Notes under the pieces: generated by a model
What the model was told of the DNA's origin: nothing
Seen by the model: only the letters and a program-made list of their open reading frames with translations
Databases searched by the model: none
In this document: in pieces, positions 60,334-64,000 of the stretch
Position numbering within the stretch: the stretch's first letter is position 1
Layout of the letters: every line of letters begins with the position of its first letter
Assembly (NCBI RefSeq): GCF_000172555.1
Contig: NZ_ABOX02000004.1
Span: 1-64,000, forward strand
Direction of reading: 5' to 3'
DNA: 64,000 nucleotides
Source: Pedosphaera parvula Ellin514
GTDB lineage: Bacteria > Verrucomicrobiota > Verrucomicrobiia > Limisphaerales > Pedosphaeraceae
Made by a program: the position numbers and the translations under genes

Positions 60334-60705
60334 TCAAGTCCTCTTGGCGTAGTTTTCCATGCCGGTGACATCAATCACTACCACGGGCTCATCTCCCACC
60401 ACCCAGGCATCATGCCCCGGCGGCAGGGAGGAGACGTCGCCTGGCCCGAACTCCTCTTCACTGCCATCATCCATGCGCACCCGCAGCCGCCCTGAAATAT
60501 GATATTGAAGGTGCGAGGCCTGACAGCTTTCAGTTTTGGCAATCGGCTTTACACAGGTTGACCATTTCCAACCCGGCTGCAAAGTGGCCCGGCCAAAAGA
60601 CACCCCGCCTAAATTCACGAGGTCCACTTCGCCCTTGGCAAACGATCGCTTCTCATCGGGATGAGTCATCTCTCTTTTTTCCATTTTTGTCAGCAGTGCT
60701 TCCAT
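60334..60705 (-). CDS. Cupin-domain protein
   Basis: The product is 123 residues with one cupin fold: LQPGWKWSTCVKPIAKTESC, HLQYHISGRLRVRMDDGSEEEFGPGDVSSLPPGHDAWVVGDEP in the conserved order. The first motif keeps one His, so metal binding may be weakened. The GxDxxSLPPGHDAWVVGDEP segment matches uncharacterised cupins of soil bacteria. Function unknown. Confidence 0.75.
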   Translation of the reverse strand: MEALLTKMEKREMTHPDEKRSFAKGEVDLVNLGGVSFGRATLQPGWKWSTCVKPIAKTESCQASHLQYHISGRLRVRMDDGSEEEFGPGDVSSLPPGHDAWVVGDEPVVVIDVTGMENYAKRT

Positions 60706-60856
60706 AAGACTCCTTTCTCTAAATAAAGAAACTTCAGTTTAAGGTACTTCGCAAGGGAGGGTTCCAGCATTCGACTCTCCTGCCTTATACAAATTCGTTT
60801 CGAGGTGGTGTCTATCTGGTAACAACCATTTGGAATGAGATGGTCGTTGCTCGACG

Positions 60857-62284
60857 ATGAACGATATAACGCTTTCTCACGGAGCAGACCACGCGCCCAT
60901 ACATACTGGAGAACCTGTTCCAACAACTCCGGTTTACGCTCAATTATTTCAACGGGCAGACTGGTTAAGCTTCGGGCTGACAACCATGATAATGCTGGTC
61001 GGCTATTTATTCACGCTGGCACCGAATCTGACTCTGGAGAGATCTGGAATCTATTCCACCGGTGCCATGTATGCCGGTGTGATGCCCCCATCCGGCTATC
61101 CACTTTGGACGATTTACGGATGGCTATTTACGCAACTACTGCCTATCTCAAATATTGCCTGGCGCCTGGCAGTCTCCTCCGCCACCGCAGGAGCGCTGAC
61201 CTGTGGCATCGTTGCGCTGATGGTATCTCGTGGCGGTGCACTTATTATGGAAGGAATCCTTGGATTCAAGCGACTTCCGCCAAATGAAGGAACTCAGCTT
61301 CGCGTAACTTGCGGTTGTATTGCCGGAATGGCATTTGGATTCGATGGCGCTGTCTGGGAGATGGCCGTGGTTGTGGATGTCTGGCCATTGACCCTGCTGC
61401 TGCTTTCCATTGTCCTTTGCCTTTTGATGCGGTGGGCTTATGCGCCTGATCGAAAATCTTACCTTTACGCCGCCTGCTTTGCTTATGGTCTGACCCTGAC
61501 CAACAGTGAGGCGCTACTGACAGTCGCGCTCGGCCTTCAACTATTTATCCTTTTCCAGGACCGCGAGCTGGGGCGCGAGATATTTTTTGCGAATTGTGTC
61601 CTGCTGACCGCGCTGCTTTTGGCGCAGAAGTGGGAATATATCTTTTCCGGAGAAGGCTTCACCGTTTCCGTGCGCGCCTATTACGACTGGATTGCCATTG
61701 CTTCAGGCATTCTTTGCCTTGCACTCATTATCTGGTCTCGAAAGTTTCTTACCCAATGGAAAACTACCTTGATTTGCAGCATTATGCTTTTCGTGGGCTT
61801 GTTGCTGTATTTTTACCTGCCCATTGCTTCAGTGACCAATCCTCCGTCAAACTGCGGATATCCGCGCACTGCAGAAGGCTTTTTTCATGTGCTGACTCGC
61901 GGCCAGTACGAGAGAATCCAAGCAACGCCGAACCTCGAACGATTTGCCGAACAGGTTTGGATGTATGGCGAGGTTGCTGTAAGCGAATTTGGTTTTACCT
62001 ACCTGCTTATTGCCCTGATACCGTTCTGCCTTTTGCACAGAATGCGGACAACGGAAAAGAGGTGGCTGTTGGGATTGCTGGCGGTTTATCTTTGCCTGGC
62101 ATTCCTCATGTTGGCACTCTTGAATCCGCCAACAGATAAGTCAGGACGAGACCTCGTCAAAACCTACTTCACCGCTTCGCACCTTGTCCTCGCCATCTGG
62201 AGCGGGTGCGGTCTCATCCTGCTCGGTTCGCAGCTGGGCGATACCAAGTCTGATTGCAGCCAAAACATTCCCTCATCCGTGTAG
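60857..62284 (+). CDS. DUF2723-family membrane protein (TMEM260-like)
   Basis: The product is 475 residues with about ten to twelve hydrophobic segments. The family start is clear: FTLAPNLTLERSGIYSTGAMYAGVMPPSGYPLWTI, where the acidic residue and the PPSGYP motif are typical, then ISNIAWRLAVSSATAGAL. DUF2723 proteins have a GT-C-like fold; the human relative TMEM260 is an O-mannosyltransferase. In bacteria they are inferred to glycosylate envelope proteins. The large lipoprotein gene follows 192 bases downstream on the same strand. Confidence 0.85.
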   Translation: MNDITLSHGADHAPIHTGEPVPTTPVYAQLFQRADWLSFGLTTMIMLVGYLFTLAPNLTLERSGIYSTGAMYAGVMPPSGYPLWTIYGWLFTQLLPISNIAWRLAVSSATAGALTCGIVALMVSRGGALIMEGILGFKRLPPNEGTQLRVTCGCIAGMAFGFDGAVWEMAVVVDVWPLTLLLLSIVLCLLMRWAYAPDRKSYLYAACFAYGLTLTNSEALLTVALGLQLFILFQDRELGREIFFANCVLLTALLLAQKWEYIFSGEGFTVSVRAYYDWIAIASGILCLALIIWSRKFLTQWKTTLICSIMLFVGLLLYFYLPIASVTNPPSNCGYPRTAEGFFHVLTRGQYERIQATPNLERFAEQVWMYGEVAVSEFGFTYLLIALIPFCLLHRMRTTEKRWLLGLLAVYLCLAFLMLALLNPPTDKSGRDLVKTYFTASHLVLAIWSGCGLILLGSQLGDTKSDCSQNIPSSV

Positions 62285-62476
62285 GAACACTTGCTTCCAA
62301 CGCCGATCCAACTGCAGAAACAGTATGGGAGGGGCATATTGTTTACATGGACGGTCGGCGCAACTATCACCATACCTCCGGGCCTGAACCTCCATGGCAC
62401 CATAGCTGCTCCTATGTCGACGCTTTGCCATTAAGAGGCTAAGAAAATCAAAACTAGACAATTGCTTCCACCTTCC

Positions 62477-64000
62477 ATGCGAAAACTGTCCATATTTCAC
62501 CTATTGTTGTGGTTTCTCCTCCCGGCGCTTCTCACTATCACTTTAATCGGCTGTAGCCAGGGAGATGGCGTCAAACCCAATGCCGCCTCCAACAGGGAAA
62601 AGTATTTTAAAACCCGCGTCCAGGACGAGTCCCAATTCGTTGTGGAACTCATCACTGCTGATATAGCCGAAATGGCTTATTACGCGAAACATCAGGCTCA
62701 GCCCAAGGTTAAGGCCGAGATTGTTACGGCAGAGGAAATCACCCCGATCAGTTACGGTTTCCCCAAATACAAGCTCGCCGTTTCCTTGCCTGGAAAATCC
62801 TTTGATTACACCTTGGAAGTCACCAACAACATTTGGTCCCCTGAAACCTACTCTGCCTTTACCAAAGCCGTTTTTGATTCCCTGGAACTGCCGGCATCCA
62901 AAACACCAGCGCCATCGGATCTCGCCCTGCTCCACTCTTTGTTGAATTTGACGGCCACCAATATTGAAACTCAAAATAAGGCGTTATCCACCGCCTTGCG
63001 CTCCGATTTTTCAAACCCGGTTCCGCATGAAAAAGCAGCCGCACTTCTGGGAACTTTTGCCCTGCGGGAAAACTCCGGTTCTTTTTTCGACATCCGCTCG
63101 CCTCTTTCCCGCATGACCGCGCATCTGGCGTTCGCAAAAGCCCTCGCAAGCAATCGCGCCTACGGGCCAGAGGGACTCGTTGCCCAGGCTTTGCTCTCCA
63201 CCCTGAGCAACAATCAGCGTGATGCTTTGGAACAGATAAAATTACTTGATCAAGCCAATCCCGACCTTGCTGCCTGGTCGCGTGCCATCCATGCACGTAA
63301 TACTCACGATTTTCGTCCTCTCGCAGCCGTCAAGGACCGGTCGTTGCTCGAACAGGTGGAGCATTTCCGTGCCTACGCCATCTCAGCCAACTGCAATCTC
63401 GCGTGGGAACAACTGCCGGATAATTTGAAAATTCAACAACCGGATTTTTGTCGGATTGTCAATGCACGCGAATACTCCGTTCAATTGGGCCATGTCATGT
63501 CCAGGCTCAGCCTTCCATTGGAACTGCGCGAATTCACAGAGGTCTACCAGCTTTCGAAGGGCCACGCACTGAAAGCTGCCGAAGCCATCACAGCCCTGAA
63601 TCAAATGCCCGGGCGTTGCCTTTCCCCCATGACTAACGGCACGACAGAAGTTCAGGTCATCGGCTGGGGCCAGTGGGCCACCTTCTTCCAGCACCACATT
63701 TGCCACGCCGTAGTGAATAATTATGATTTTCTGGCAAACAAATGGGGCGTGCCTGAAGCGGCTCGCGAGTTCTCCCAGAAGTGTGACGGAATTTTCCAGG
63801 AGCTCCGCCTCTATCCATTCGTTCGCCTCTATAACTGCACGGATCAAAGCTCCCATCGTGCGTCTATTGATGATTGCCTCACCGTCACCACCACGTTCCC
63901 GCATTTGGTTCCCACCAGGGCTTGGAACCAGATTTACTATGACGTCCCGGTCGCACCGCATTACCAGCCCAAACCTCCCCATGTCGACGAGTGGCATAGC
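62477..64000 (+). CDS. Large lipoprotein of unknown function, truncated by the window end
   Basis: An open frame of at least 508 codons from ATG 62477, still open at the last base. The lipobox is LTITLIGC (Cys26). The mature part starts with a basic segment and has no recognised domain; alternating helical stretches such as LALLHSLLNLTATN and AAEAITALNQMPGRC suggest a solenoid-like helical fold. Its position behind the DUF2723 gene makes it a possible acceptor of that enzyme; this is speculation. Confidence 0.6.
   Translation, partial: MRKLSIFHLLLWFLLPALLTITLIGCSQGDGVKPNAASNREKYFKTRVQDESQFVVELITADIAEMAYYAKHQAQPKVKAEIVTAEEITPISYGFPKYKLAVSLPGKSFDYTLEVTNNIWSPETYSAFTKAVFDSLELPASKTPAPSDLALLHSLLNLTATNIETQNKALSTALRSDFSNPVPHEKAAALLGTFALRENSGSFFDIRSPLSRMTAHLAFAKALASNRAYGPEGLVAQALLSTLSNNQRDALEQIKLLDQANPDLAAWSRAIHARNTHDFRPLAAVKDRSLLEQVEHFRAYAISANCNLAWEQLPDNLKIQQPDFCRIVNAREYSVQLGHVMSRLSLPLELREFTEVYQLSKGHALKAAEAITALNQMPGRCLSPMTNGTTEVQVIGWGQWATFFQHHICHAVVNNYDFLANKWGVPEAAREFSQKCDGIFQELRLYPFVRLYNCTDQSSHRASIDDCLTVTTTFPHLVPTRAWNQIYYDVPVAPHYQPKPPHVDEWHS

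Noticed and set aside
1-64000. rRNA, tRNA, CRISPR arrays, prophage modules or an origin of replication
   Set aside because: None recognised by eye: no CCA-type cloverleaf region, no evenly spaced direct repeats, no phage structural genes, no dnaA-box cluster.

Overview
The window looks like chromosomal DNA of a Verrucomicrobiota bacterium, probably of the Pedosphaera/Limisphaerales type. This is inferred from gene content, not from a marker gene. Pointers are a type IV pilus assembly cluster, an AFTLIEL prepilin with an H-x-DGHV tail, several tandem families of small lipoproteins, a secreted protein starting with a short NVYSLNVVGYIN stretch, and a TMTC-like membrane-TPR protein. No rRNA, tRNA, CRISPR array or intact transposase was seen.

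Layout. 0-6 kb: a zinc alcohol dehydrogenase, a membrane-TPR protein, an RluA-type pseudouridine synthase, a DUF6580-like membrane protein with a YfcE-like phosphodiesterase, and a 155-bp inverted-repeat element. 5.8-13.96 kb: the most unusual block. A LysR regulator is divergent from a tightly packed seven-gene run (four small membrane proteins, a radical SAM protein, an Lgt-like protein, an MFS carrier). Beyond it lie three paralogous lipoproteins and a broken fourth copy. A near-identical palindromic site stands beside the regulator and again beside the lipoproteins. 14-24 kb: pilM, pilN, pilO, pilP and a secretin, with a recent tandem duplication of the pilP tail; then a DUF971 gene, an NRAMP transporter with a universal stress protein, a class V aminotransferase, a GspF/PilC-like protein, thioredoxin, and a hybrid histidine kinase at 24.8-27 kb.

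27-31.2 kb: small secreted and membrane genes, with a prepilin gene boxed between two copies of a MITE-like 105-bp element. 31-38.6 kb: accC, accB, aroQ, an O-antigen-ligase-like protein, holB, and an ada/alkA alkylation-repair pair. 38.9-45.3 kb: an accessory stretch of remnants (a sulfite-oxidase-like start, a shortened DM13 protein, a transposase tail), a strikingly GC-rich oxidoreductase, a hydrolase, and a cupin-DoxX-molybdoenzyme-flavoreductase-DUF6510 run.

45.4-64 kb: a carrier-protein/phosphopantetheinyl-transferase/membrane-anchor fusion, a 1069-residue secreted CsgG/TPR/propeller protein, an ankyrin protein, a second universal stress protein, a NarL-type regulator, a two-subunit molybdenum hydroxylase with a MocA-like nucleotidyltransferase, a sugar isomerase-like protein, further small lipoproteins and unknowns, a DUF2723 membrane protein, and a large lipoprotein cut by the window end.

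The main hypothesis is that 5.8-13.96 kb is a LysR-controlled envelope lipid or lipoprotein modification locus. It joins a radical SAM enzyme resembling lipid-tail-modifying enzymes, a divergent Lgt-fold protein, a Spinster-like carrier, and possible lipoprotein clients sharing the same operator.
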